Positions 56,531-64,000 of a stretch of DNA of 64,000 nt are shown piece by piece. The stretch is from NCBI GenBank assembly GCA_964467455.1, contig CAYXQJ010000004.1, forward strand, positions 62,001 to 126,000. Direction: 5' to 3'. The translations under genes and the position numbers were made by a program. This DNA is from OLB6 sp964467455 (GTDB lineage: Bacteria; Bacteroidota; Ignavibacteria; Kapaibacteriales; Kapaibacteriaceae). The first letter of the stretch is position 1, and every line of letters begins with the position of its first letter. Below the pieces are notes generated by a model. It saw only the letters and a list, made by a program, of their open reading frames with translations, was not told the origin of the DNA and did not search any database.

Positions 56531-56535
56531 CTTTG
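56528..56535 (+). promoter_or_regulatory. TAnnTTTG element for tRNA-His
   Basis: TAACTTTG ends 10 bases before the tRNA, preceded by an A7 tract and overlapping the LRR gene stop codon. It mirrors the tRNA-Val promoter. Confidence 0.65.
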
Positions 56536-56545
56536 TGGTTCACAC

Positions 56546-56622
56546 GGCGGATGTAGCTCAGTTGGTAGAGCCCCAGATTGTGACTCTGGTTGTCGCGGGT
56601 TCGAGCCCCGTCATTCGCCCCA
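56546..56622 (+). tRNA. tRNA-His (anticodon GTG), with encoded G-1 and CCA
   Basis: Anticodon stem CCAGA/TCTGG with loop TTGTGAC. The acceptor stem is GCGGATG/CATTCGC, giving an encoded extra G at position -1 (56546) facing C73 (56619), and CCA at 56620-56622. T-arm GCGGG-TTCGAGC-CCCGT. It precedes the GH57 gene by 13 bases and may share its transcript. Confidence 0.95.
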
Positions 56623-56635
56623 TGAACGGTTCCAC

Positions 56636-58294
56636 ATGATCACGTTCGTGTTCCACACGCATCTGCCATACGTCCTGCACCACGGGACGTGGCCACATGG
56701 CAGCGACTGGCTTTGTGAAGCTGTCGCAGAGTGTTACCTGCCACTGCTTGAGATGTGCGACCGTCTGCGGTCCGACGGTATCCGACCCGGCATCACCTTC
56801 GATATCTCGCCGGTCCTGTGTGAACAGCTTGCTCATCCCGACTTCCCGGCCGTCTTCGAGGCCTACTGTACCGAACACGTCGCCCTGGCAGAAGGGGATG
56901 CCGTCGCACTCGCCGATGGCGGCGCCTCGGACGACCTGATTGCACTCTCGACCTACTGGGCTGAATGGTATGCCGACAAGTGGAAGATCTTCGACGAGGT
57001 CTATGGTCGTGACGTGATCGGTGCTTTACGTCGATTGCAAGACAGCGGCGACATCGAGATCATGACCTGCGGCCTCACGCACGGATACCTGCCCTTGCTT
57101 GCCGAAGAAGCAAGCGTCGACCTGCAGATCGGCCTCGCCGTCGATTCCTATGAACGTCACTTCGGCCGCCGCCCTCGCGGCATCTGGCTTCCCGAATGTG
57201 CCTATCGTCCGTCGTACGACTGGCGCACGCTGCTCCCCGTGAGTGCCTATGCCGTGCCTCGCCATCGCAACGGCATCGAGCAATTTCTCACGCGATATGG
57301 GCTGGAGTTCTTCGTGACCGACCAAGGGGCGTTGGACCAGGCCACGCCGATTCGACACTGTTCAACACCGCTCGATCCGCCCGGACAACGTGTCTTCAAC
57401 GTCTATCGGGTAGGGGGCGAGCAGCATCCCGAGACCGCCGCCGTCTTCACGCGGAACATGATGATCGCACTGCAAGTGTGGAGTGGCCAAACCGGATATC
57501 CCGGCGATCCTGACTATCTGGATTTTCACAAGAAGTACTACCGCAGTGCGATGAGGTATTGGCGCGTGACGGACAACAAAGCCGACATGCAGTACAAACA
57601 GCCGTATATGCCGCTGTGGGCAGAGCAACGTGCCAAGGATCATGCACGGCACTACGTGGACATCCTCGAAGTCGCCGTCAAACATCAACTCGGACACTCC
57701 TCTACGCCTCCGACCGTGTGTTTACCCTTCGATACAGAGTTGTTCGGTCACTGGTGGTTCGAAGGTCCGATCTTCCTTGAACACGTCATCCGCCACATCC
57801 ACGCCTCCGATGTTTTGCAGACCACGACGGCATCGGAACAGCTCGATCGCGTGCGGCCCGAATGTGTGGTCGCCTTGCCCGAGTCTTCGTGGGGCCGTAA
57901 CGGCACACACGAGGTCTGGATGAACCCAGAGGTACAATGGACCTGGGAACGCGAGTATCGCTTTGAACGGCGTCTGCGCATGTTGGTGGAGAAGAGCCCG
58001 GTGCGTTCGTGGGACGCCACGATGGAGCGGATCATGCTCAACGTGTTCCGACAGTTGCTGTTGGCCCAGGCATCCGACTGGCAGTTCTTGATCACGACGT
58101 TCTCCTCAAAAGAATACGCCGAGATGCGCTTCCACAATCACATGGCCGATGCCGAAGCGTTATGTGATCTTGCCGAACGATACCATTCGCTAGGAGAGCT
58201 GGAACAGCAGAGTGAAACGCTGTTGCAAACCTGCGAACAACGCGACGGTGTCTTTACATCCGAGATCAAGGGCTATTTTGCTCGACATGCCTGA
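56636..58294 (+). CDS. GH57 family 1,4-alpha-glucan branching enzyme-like protein
   Basis: A 552-residue GH57 enzyme with a (beta/alpha)7 barrel and DUF1957 C-terminal region. Motifs: HTHLPYVLHHG at the start, GITFDISPVL, ALHG-like LTHGYLPLL, the nucleophile Glu187 in GIWLPECAY, and the acid/base Asp366 in LPFDTELFGHWWFEGP; the late VRSWDATMERIMLNVFRQLLLAQASDW helix is typical of branching enzymes. These build alpha-1,6 branches in glycogen. It starts 13 bases after tRNA-His and overlaps the UbiA gene by 8 bases, an unexpected partnership with lipid-arabinose genes. Confidence 0.92.
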   Translation: MITFVFHTHLPYVLHHGTWPHGSDWLCEAVAECYLPLLEMCDRLRSDGIRPGITFDISPVLCEQLAHPDFPAVFEAYCTEHVALAEGDAVALADGGASDDLIALSTYWAEWYADKWKIFDEVYGRDVIGALRRLQDSGDIEIMTCGLTHGYLPLLAEEASVDLQIGLAVDSYERHFGRRPRGIWLPECAYRPSYDWRTLLPVSAYAVPRHRNGIEQFLTRYGLEFFVTDQGALDQATPIRHCSTPLDPPGQRVFNVYRVGGEQHPETAAVFTRNMMIALQVWSGQTGYPGDPDYLDFHKKYYRSAMRYWRVTDNKADMQYKQPYMPLWAEQRAKDHARHYVDILEVAVKHQLGHSSTPPTVCLPFDTELFGHWWFEGPIFLEHVIRHIHASDVLQTTTASEQLDRVRPECVVALPESSWGRNGTHEVWMNPEVQWTWEREYRFERRLRMLVEKSPVRSWDATMERIMLNVFRQLLLAQASDWQFLITTFSSKEYAEMRFHNHMADAEALCDLAERYHSLGELEQQSETLLQTCEQRDGVFTSEIKGYFARHA

Positions 58295-59186
58295 CGCTGT
58301 CTCATTCCCGCTTGCCATCGTCCGACAACTACGACCGCATCAATGGCTGAAGAATGCGTTGTTGTTCGTCCCGCTTGCATTGGCACATCACCTCAGCGAC
58401 CTCAACGCTGTGGTCATGGTGACCGTCGGCGCCGTCTGTTTTAGTCTTGCCGCAAGTGCCATCTACACGATCAACGATATCGTTGACCGCGATGCCGATC
58501 GTACCCATCCGCACAAGCGCGATCGTCCCATCGCTGCCGGCGTGATCACGATCAACCAGGGCTACATGCTCGCCATGGTGTTGCTGGTGATCTCTGCTGT
58601 GATCGCATGGTGGGTACTGCCTGCCCCCTTCCTGAATCTGTTGGTGATCTATGTGGCGATCACGACGGCGTATTCCTTCGTGCTAAAGAAGGTCGTCTTG
58701 CTTGATGTGATCGTTCTTGCTGGACTGTACGTCTTGCGTGTGGCGGCAGGTGGTGCTGTTGCGAGTGTGCCGGTCTCGCCATGGTTGTTCACGTTCGCAT
58801 TGTTCTTCTTTACGAGTCTGGCGTTCCTGAAGCGATACACGGAACTCAAGGCGACCGTTGAGCGTGATGGACGAAAGATCAGCGGTCGCGGATATCATGT
58901 CGGTGATGCCGAGTTCATCCTTGTGGCCGGATCATCCGTCGGACTGTTATCGATGTTGGTGATCGCGTTGTATCTGCAGAGTGAGCAGGTCACGGCATTG
59001 TATGCACATCCGGAGTGGTTGTGGTTGGTCGTTCCCGGCTTGACGTATTGGGTCGGCCGCCTGTGGCTGCTGGCGCACCGTGGAGAGATGCACGAAGATG
59101 CCATTCACTTCGCCATGCGAGACGGTGCGAGTTATCTCGTGGCCTTGTTCTTGATCGCCGTTGTCACGTTGGCGCGCCTGACATGA
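58287..59186 (+). CDS. UbiA-family prenyltransferase, decaprenyl-phosphate phosphoribosyltransferase-like
   Basis: A 299-residue UbiA-type enzyme with eight or nine helices. The N-terminal RQLRPHQWLKNALLFVPL and the first acidic motif NDIVDRDAD (Asn63, Asp64, Asp67, Asp71) followed by HPHKRDRPIAAG are typical of the Rv3806c group. It transfers phosphoribose from PRPP to polyprenyl phosphate. The second conserved region RYTELKATVERDGRKISGRGY is also present. The ATG at 58287 overlaps the GH57 stop. DprE1 and DprE2 homologues follow in overlapping frames, giving the same three activities as the mycobacterial arabinan precursor pathway. Confidence 0.9.
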   Translation: MPDAVSFPLAIVRQLRPHQWLKNALLFVPLALAHHLSDLNAVVMVTVGAVCFSLAASAIYTINDIVDRDADRTHPHKRDRPIAAGVITINQGYMLAMVLLVISAVIAWWVLPAPFLNLLVIYVAITTAYSFVLKKVVLLDVIVLAGLYVLRVAAGGAVASVPVSPWLFTFALFFFTSLAFLKRYTELKATVERDGRKISGRGYHVGDAEFILVAGSSVGLLSMLVIALYLQSEQVTALYAHPEWLWLVVPGLTYWVGRLWLLAHRGEMHEDAIHFAMRDGASYLVALFLIAVVTLARLT

Positions 59187-60490
59187 CGAAGCGGTTCACA
59201 TCGTGGGGTGGAGCGGTCGCCTCCACGGAACGTGTTATTGACCTCACGACGGATCTCGCATTGGTCGATCTTGAAGGACCGTGCCTCGTTCACGGTTATG
59301 GTAGGTCGTACGGTGATGTGGCCATGCTTGACCAAGGGACGATCATCAACGGTCGGGCCATGCAAACGATACGATCGTTCGATCCCGATCGAGGCGTCAT
59401 CGTCTGTGATGCCGGCTGTGATCTTGAAGCCGTCATCGAACACATCGCGCCGATGGGGTGGATGTTGCCTGTCATTCCCGGCACACGCTTCGTGACGATC
59501 GGCGGTGCCATTGCGAACGACATTCACGGAAAGAACCATCATCGTCGCGGCTCGTTCGGCGACCATGTACGCTGGTTCCGCTTGCGCCGTAGTGATGGCA
59601 GCGAGGTCGTGTGTTCCGCTGATGAACATGCCGATCTTTTTGCTGCAACGATCGGTGGACTCGGGCTTACCGGTGTGATCCTTGACGTGGAGATCCAGCT
59701 AATGAAGATCCCGTCAACGCAGATCGCCTACGAAGAGGTCAAGACCGGCGATCTTTCCGAGACCCTTGCGGTCTTGACTCGAATGGATGATCAGTACGAA
59801 TTCACGGTCGCCTGGATCGATCTTTTGTGTGCTCACGAACACCGTGGTCGCGGCATCGTTTCCGGTGGAGATCATGTTACTGCACCAACAACGCAGGCAC
59901 GCGTCTTCTCACCGGCCGGACTTCATTGGCTGGCACACGCAGGACGACCGTTTCTGAAGAGGACGATGGCACGTATCGGTAATGCCGTTCGGTATGCATC
60001 TCGTCCCAAGCAACGAATCGGTGTTACCGATCTCCAGACCTTCTTTCATCCACTCGACGCAGTGGCATCATGGAACAAGGTCTACGGTCCTCGCGGCTTT
60101 TTCCAGTATCAATGTGTGATCCCTCATGAAGGGGGCGAGCACTGTCTGAACACGATCTTCAATACGTTCGATACGTGGAAGGTGCCGATCTATCTTGCTG
60201 TGCTGAAACACTTCGGTCCATCACGTTCGCATGGAATGTTGTCGTTCCCGATGGAAGGCATCACGGTGGCGCTCGACCTTCCGAATACGGGAGAGGCGGC
60301 CTTACGCGCTATGGATGCGTGCGACCAGATCGTCCACGCCCATGGTGGACGCGTCTACCTCGCCAAAGATGCTCGGTTATCGTCGGAGATGTTTCATCGA
60401 ATGTATCCGAACGTTGAACGATTCAACAACTATGTCGACCCCAAGATGTCAAGTATGATGTGGAAGCGGATACAAGGACGTACAACATGA
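59183..60490 (+). CDS. dprE1: DprE1-like FAD-dependent decaprenylphosphoryl-ribose oxidase
   Basis: A 435-residue VAO-type flavoprotein. The start ATG overlaps the UbiA stop (ATGA). FAD-binding: GYGRSYGD, GTRFVTIGGAIANDIHGKNHH (113-120) and GSFGDHVRWF, all near-identical to M. tuberculosis DprE1. The C-terminal part keeps FHPLDAVASWNKVYGPRGFFQYQ, KHFGPSRSHGMLSFP and the catalytic-site Lys395 in VYLAKDAR (Lys418 in the Mtb protein). The Cys that reacts with benzothiazinones (Mtb Cys387) is Ala363 here. It would oxidise the ribose C2 of the lipid-linked sugar. FAD is expected non-covalent, as in DprE1. Confidence 0.93.
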   Translation: MTKRFTSWGGAVASTERVIDLTTDLALVDLEGPCLVHGYGRSYGDVAMLDQGTIINGRAMQTIRSFDPDRGVIVCDAGCDLEAVIEHIAPMGWMLPVIPGTRFVTIGGAIANDIHGKNHHRRGSFGDHVRWFRLRRSDGSEVVCSADEHADLFAATIGGLGLTGVILDVEIQLMKIPSTQIAYEEVKTGDLSETLAVLTRMDDQYEFTVAWIDLLCAHEHRGRGIVSGGDHVTAPTTQARVFSPAGLHWLAHAGRPFLKRTMARIGNAVRYASRPKQRIGVTDLQTFFHPLDAVASWNKVYGPRGFFQYQCVIPHEGGEHCLNTIFNTFDTWKVPIYLAVLKHFGPSRSHGMLSFPMEGITVALDLPNTGEAALRAMDACDQIVHAHGGRVYLAKDARLSSEMFHRMYPNVERFNNYVDPKMSSMMWKRIQGRTT

Positions 60491-61233
60491 GTCTTCAACC
60501 AAAACGGATCGTGATCCTTGGCGCAACAAGTGCGATCGGCATGGCCATCGCCAAGCGGTATGCAAAGAGCGGTTCGTTATTCGTTCTCGTTGCTCGCAGC
60601 GCGGAGCGTACAGAAGAATGTGCACAAGCGTTGCTCACCGCCGGTGCCGGCGGCGTCCGGTCGATGATCGCCGACCTACGGATCCGCGACCTGCATGATG
60701 ACCTGGTCAACATGAGCTTCGAACATCTTGGGACGGTGGATCTGGTGTTGATCCCGTTCGCTGTGCTGCCTGACCAGGACGTGTTGAACAACGACATTGA
60801 TGCAACGCTCGACACGCTCATCACCAATGCCATGAGTCCGATCTCGTTGGCGCATCGCTTCGTCCGTCGTCTTGAACAGCAGGGGAGCGGGTCGGTGGTG
60901 ATCTTCTCCAGTGTTGCCGGCGAACGAGGACGTCGCGGGAACTTCACCTACGGAACGGCAAAAGCTGCGCTTAACACCTATGCCGCAGGACTTCGCGGTA
61001 CGGCTGCCGAGCGCGGAGTGCACGTATTAACGGTCAAGCCCGGACCTGTAGAGACCCCCATGACTGCCGGCAAGAAACTGCCGCTCATGGTTGGCGTTGA
61101 TCGCGTGGCAGACGCAATCGTGCGCGCCATCGAGAACAAACGCCTGGTGATCTACACGCCCGGGCTTTGGCGCTTCATCATGTTCTGTTATCGGCTGCTG
61201 CCGGAACGGATCGCGATGAAGCTCAATATCTGA
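60487..61233 (+). CDS. dprE2: DprE2-like short-chain dehydrogenase (decaprenylphosphoryl-keto-ribose reductase)
   Basis: A 248-residue SDR. Cofactor motif VILGATSAIGMAIAKRY (GxxxxIG), SSVAGERGRRGNFTYGTAKAAL (Ser, Tyr-x-x-x-Lys catalytic pair) and VKPGPVETPM. The C-terminal hydrophobic stretch LWRFIMFCYRLLP suits binding to a lipid substrate at the membrane. The start overlaps the DprE1 stop (ATGA). With DprE1 it would complete epimerisation of C2, giving polyprenyl-phosphoryl-arabinose. General SDR homology alone is weak; the gene order makes the assignment strong. It converges with the 61236 lipoprotein, 2 bases apart. Confidence 0.9.
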   Translation: MSLQPKRIVILGATSAIGMAIAKRYAKSGSLFVLVARSAERTEECAQALLTAGAGGVRSMIADLRIRDLHDDLVNMSFEHLGTVDLVLIPFAVLPDQDVLNNDIDATLDTLITNAMSPISLAHRFVRRLEQQGSGSVVIFSSVAGERGRRGNFTYGTAKAALNTYAAGLRGTAAERGVHVLTVKPGPVETPMTAGKKLPLMVGVDRVADAIVRAIENKRLVIYTPGLWRFIMFCYRLLPERIAMKLNI

Positions 61234-61235
61234 CC

Positions 61236-61823
61236 TTACAATCCGGCCTTGAAGTCGATCTTCAGCTGCAGGTGACCCTTGAGGAAGGCGGCGCCGCCCG
61301 GACCCGATGTGAACGGACCGTAGCTGCACTCCGTGCAGAATTTTGCGCGACCGCGTGCGATCAGGTCGATCGCCTGCTTGGCATCGTTCGTTACCGGAAT
61401 GTTCATCGGCGCATTCATCACATCCTTGACGGCAACGTTGTTGAACGTGCCCAGGTTATATACCTTGGTGTCACCATAAGCCTCCTCGTCAAACCTCAGG
61501 GAGAAGGTCACCGTTGAGAACACGGCTGTCTGCGGATCGAACTGTGGCTGCGTGAGCTCCGTGATCTGGAAGGTCACAGACTTCAATTCGCCACCCTTGA
61601 TCTTGTCCTTGTTGTCGTTATAGTCCGAATCTTCCGAGAGATCCACGCAATCATTGTCAACTTGTGGCACATTCGGATTGATCGAGGTCGGATAGAGATC
61701 AACCGTCATCGGGACGTTGATCGTTGCTGCATCCGTGATCTCTTCGCAGCCGGTGGTCGTGAGTGCACTTGCTGCCATCAACGCAACGGCGGCAATGGTC
61801 GAGAGGGTCATCCAACGTTTCAT
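61236..61823 (-). CDS. Putative lipoprotein, unknown function
   Basis: A 195-residue protein with a lipoprotein signal (MTLSTIAAVALMAASALTTTGC, Cys 26) and an extended beta-rich body: INVPMTVDLYPTSINPNVPQ, KSVTFQITELTQPQFD, VFSTVTFSLRFDEEAYGD, and a closing segment HLQLKIDFKAGL. A pair of later Cys (FCTECSYG) may form a disulfide. I do not recognise a family. It lies between DprE2 (convergent) and ftsH on the same strand. The ftsH terminator precedes it, so it needs its own promoter; TTGACA followed by ATAGTTTG on the minus strand near 61900 could serve. Confidence 0.72.
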   Translation of the reverse strand: MKRWMTLSTIAAVALMAASALTTTGCEEITDAATINVPMTVDLYPTSINPNVPQVDNDCVDLSEDSDYNDNKDKIKGGELKSVTFQITELTQPQFDPQTAVFSTVTFSLRFDEEAYGDTKVYNLGTFNNVAVKDVMNAPMNIPVTNDAKQAIDLIARGRAKFCTECSYGPFTSGPGGAAFLKGHLQLKIDFKAGL

Positions 61824-61833
61824 AATTCTACTC

Positions 61834-61889
61834 CCAAAAAAAGTGGTTCGGTCGGTTTCTGCAGGAAATCTACAGGGGCCGACCGAACC
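61834..61889 (-). terminator. Rho-independent terminator of ftsH
   Basis: Minus strand: an 11-bp stem GGTTCGGTCGG / CCGACCGAACC (61889-61879 and 61855-61845) with a 23-base loop, then ACTTTTTTT. It is in the intergenic space between ftsH and the lipoprotein gene. Confidence 0.85.
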
Positions 61890-61921
61890 AAACTATGTCA
61901 AAAGTCAGTTTTTTCTACTTT

Positions 61922-63952
61922 TTATGACGGGTTGAGGGCCAGGCCCTCGGTTCCTGGGTCCACATCCGGCTGCGGCGGCGCGGGTTTGGTGCTTTCGCGG
62001 ACCTTTTCGCGGAAGCCGGCCACATCCTTGATGATGGGCGGCAGCGATCCGCCGCGCATCAGCACGTCGAGCTCGTCGCCGTCCAGGATCTCGCGTTCGA
62101 TCAGGGCCCGCGAGAGCGTGTGCAGCATCTCGAGGTTCTCGCGCATCATTTGCTCGGCCTTGTGTTCGGCCTCGACCACGATGCGGCGCACCTCGGCGTC
62201 GATCGAGCGAGCGGTCTCTTCGGAGTGGTCCCGCGGTTGCGAGATCTCGCGGCCGAGGAAGACCTCTTCGTGCTGGCTGGCATACCGTACCGGACCGATC
62301 ACATCGCTCATACCAAACTCGCAGACCATCTTGCGGGCGATGGCCGTGGCACGTTCCAGGTCGTTCGACGCGCCGGTGTTGAGCTGGTTGAAGACCACTT
62401 TCTCGGCGGCACGTCCGGCCAGAAGGGTGATGAGGCGCATGATCAGCTGATCACGGCTCATCGTATGCATTTCCTCGTTCGGCAGGTAGGACGTCACACC
62501 GAGGGCACGGCCGCGCGGGATGATCGTGACCTTGTGGACGGCATCGCTGCCGGGCAACAACTTGCCGGCGAGGGCGTGGCCGATCTCGTGGTAGGCCGTG
62601 GTCTCTTTTTCTTTGTCGGACATGACCATGCTCTTGCGCTCAACGCCCATCAGGACCTTGTCTTTGGCGTTCTCGAAGTCATACATGGCCACTTCGTTGC
62701 TGCTGCGGCGTGCTGCCAGCAGTGCAGCTTCATTGACAAGGTTGGCGAGGTCGGCACCGCTCATGCCCGGTGTGCCTTTGGCGATCACTTCAAGATCGAC
62801 GTCCTTGGCGATCGGTACCTTGCGGACGTGGACCTTCAGGATGCCTTCGCGGCCCTTGACGTCCGGACGGTCGACGACCACCTGACGGTCAAAACGTCCC
62901 GGACGGAGCAATGCCGGATCGAGCACGTCCGGACGGTTCGTGGCCGCCACGATGATGATGCCCGAGTTCTGTTCAAAGCCGTCCATCTCGACCAAGAGTT
63001 GGTTGAGTGTCTGTTCGCGTTCGTCGTGCCCGCCCCCTAACCCGGCACCACGATGACGACCGACAGCATCGATCTCGTCGATAAAGACAATGCAGGGGGC
63101 ATGTTTTTTCGCTTGTTCGAAGAGGTCGCGGACGCGGCTGGCGCCAACGCCGACGAACATCTCAACGAAGTCGGCACCGGAGATGGAGAAGAACGGTACG
63201 CCGGCTTCTCCGGCAACGGCGCGGGCAAGAAGGGTCTTGCCGGTGCCCGGAGGACCGAGGAGCAGGACACCGCGGGGGATCTTGCCGCCGAGGCGGGTGA
63301 ACTTGCTGGGGTCGCGGAGGAAGTCGATGATCTCTTTGAGTTCTTCTTTGGCTTCATCGGCGCCGGCAACGTCGGCGAAGTTGACGTGGATGTTACCTTC
63401 CGTGAGGAGTTTGGCGCGGCTCTTGCCAAAGGAGAAGATGCCCTTTGTGCTGCCGCCGCCCATTTGCATACGGCGCGTGATGAAGAAAAAGGCCAGAAGC
63501 AGGATGATCCACGGCAGGAACTGGATCAACGACACCCACCATGGGGAGTCGCCGTCCTCATACGTCCACGAGAATCCGTGTTCGCGCCAGAAGGCCTCCG
63601 TTTGGGAGTCCACCATGCCGAGTTTGGTGCGGATCTTGGTCACGTTCTCAACGGTGCGTCCGTCACGCTGTAACGTGATCGGCTGCTTGAGGTCGGCATG
63701 AAATTCAAAGTCGTTGAGCTGCGTTTTCGTGACGCGAGCATACTTGACGTTGTTCGACTTGACGGTCTCGAGGTATTCGTTGTACGTCAGCGGCCATTCT
63801 TGACCTTGTGGTTGGGTGACCATCAGGCCGATGACGATAAGACTGACAAGGATGCCTACCCAGATCAAGACGTTCCGAAGGACCCGGCTGATGGTCAGGT
63901 CGTTGTCGTCGTCATTCTGCGGTTTGCGAGGGGGTTGGGAACGTTGATCCAT
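61922..63952 (-). CDS. ftsH: ATP-dependent zinc metalloprotease FtsH
   Basis: A 676-residue inner-membrane AAA+ protease. Two N-terminal helices (residues about 28-46 and 143-160) flank a periplasmic domain. The AAA domain has Walker A GPPGTGKTLLARAVAGEAG, the pore motif FVGVGASRV, Walker B IVFIDEIDAVGRHRG and the second-region ATNRPDVLDPALLRPGRFDR. The protease domain has the zinc site HEIGHALAG and the third ligand region LERATAIARKM. The C-terminal tail (PAPPQPDVDPGTEG) is acidic and Pro-rich. Family role: membrane protein quality control and turnover of regulators. The region from 63953 to 64000 shows no clear promoter. Confidence 0.97.
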   Translation of the reverse strand: MDQRSQPPRKPQNDDDNDLTISRVLRNVLIWVGILVSLIVIGLMVTQPQGQEWPLTYNEYLETVKSNNVKYARVTKTQLNDFEFHADLKQPITLQRDGRTVENVTKIRTKLGMVDSQTEAFWREHGFSWTYEDGDSPWWVSLIQFLPWIILLLAFFFITRRMQMGGGSTKGIFSFGKSRAKLLTEGNIHVNFADVAGADEAKEELKEIIDFLRDPSKFTRLGGKIPRGVLLLGPPGTGKTLLARAVAGEAGVPFFSISGADFVEMFVGVGASRVRDLFEQAKKHAPCIVFIDEIDAVGRHRGAGLGGGHDEREQTLNQLLVEMDGFEQNSGIIIVAATNRPDVLDPALLRPGRFDRQVVVDRPDVKGREGILKVHVRKVPIAKDVDLEVIAKGTPGMSGADLANLVNEAALLAARRSSNEVAMYDFENAKDKVLMGVERKSMVMSDKEKETTAYHEIGHALAGKLLPGSDAVHKVTIIPRGRALGVTSYLPNEEMHTMSRDQLIMRLITLLAGRAAEKVVFNQLNTGASNDLERATAIARKMVCEFGMSDVIGPVRYASQHEEVFLGREISQPRDHSEETARSIDAEVRRIVVEAEHKAEQMMRENLEMLHTLSRALIEREILDGDELDVLMRGGSLPPIIKDVAGFREKVRESTKPAPPQPDVDPGTEGLALNPS

Positions 63953-64000
63953 GGAAGCGAGAGTTGGTGAATTCAGGTTAGGGGGCGGAAGACGTTTTGG

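Noticed and set aside
59132..59629. Minus-strand 165-codon frame across UbiA/DprE1 junction
   Set aside because: Antisense to two conserved, overlapping genes; no independent support.

Overview
The window (about 57% G+C by eye) looks like a chromosome segment from the Bacteroidota/Chlorobiota group, most like the poorly cultured Kapabacteria/Ignavibacteria lineages; this placement is inference. Supporting signs are six exported proteins with type IX secretion (T9SS) C-terminal sorting tails, a PorX-type response regulator with a PglZ domain, a double-membrane gene set (TamB-like, LptE-like, outer-membrane barrel), and the Bacteroidota promoter word TAnnTTTG just upstream of many start codons and tRNAs. 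No plasmid, phage or rRNA operon is seen.

Layout. 1-3.6 kb: 3' part of a TamB-like gene. 3.6-5.5 kb: an A/T-richer patch with three small unknown genes and a detached copy of the 3' end and terminator of the acyl-CoA dehydrogenase gene whose intact copy follows. 5.5-13.8 kb: acyl-CoA dehydrogenase, anmK, nuoAB, a metallo-beta-lactamase-fold hydrolase, lptE, two membrane glycosyltransferases and a fumarylacetoacetase-like enzyme. 13.8-18.7 kb: three T9SS cargo proteins. 18.8-26.3 kb: Mrp/ApbC, Nfu, tRNA-Val and tRNA-Leu, a DUF4397 T9SS protein, an orphan UmuD, a thioredoxin-like lipoprotein, nuoJK and rel. 26.3-34.5 kb: a thioredoxin/NHL T9SS fusion, tRNA-Pro, amidohydrolase, alpha/beta hydrolase, M1 peptidase, pdxH. 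34.5-42.6 kb: two orphan Opp-type permeases, yraN, ruvA, a divergent HisA homologue, an outer-membrane barrel and nuoGHI. 42.6-46.3 kb: an XRE regulator with three paralogous four-helix membrane proteins, a Phd-VapC toxin-antitoxin pair and a clpB gene cut off after its first ATPase domain. 46.3-56.5 kb: DUF4239 protein, thioesterase, porX, tsaE, aminotransferase, AlkD-like, glycosyltransferase, CDF transporter, rho, a short exported protein, an LRR protein. 56.5-64 kb: tRNA-His, GH57 branching enzyme, then UbiA-DprE1-DprE2 homologues, a lipoprotein and ftsH.

How the genes fit together. Complex I genes are scattered as nuoAB, nuoJK and nuoGHI. PorX and the six T9SS cargoes point to an active T9SS. 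The UbiA/DprE1/DprE2 trio, with start and stop codons overlapping, matches the actinobacterial route to decaprenyl-phosphoryl-arabinose and is the clearest surprising pathway here. The most unusual DNA-level feature is a family of degenerate tandem repeats with a period of 7 or 8 bp. They sit at gene junctions, sometimes supply start or stop codons, and have entered the anmK coding sequence twice. No stretch over 300 bp lacks a gene; the largest non-coding gaps (4362-4508, 5300-5495, 29404-29641) are described under nearby entries.
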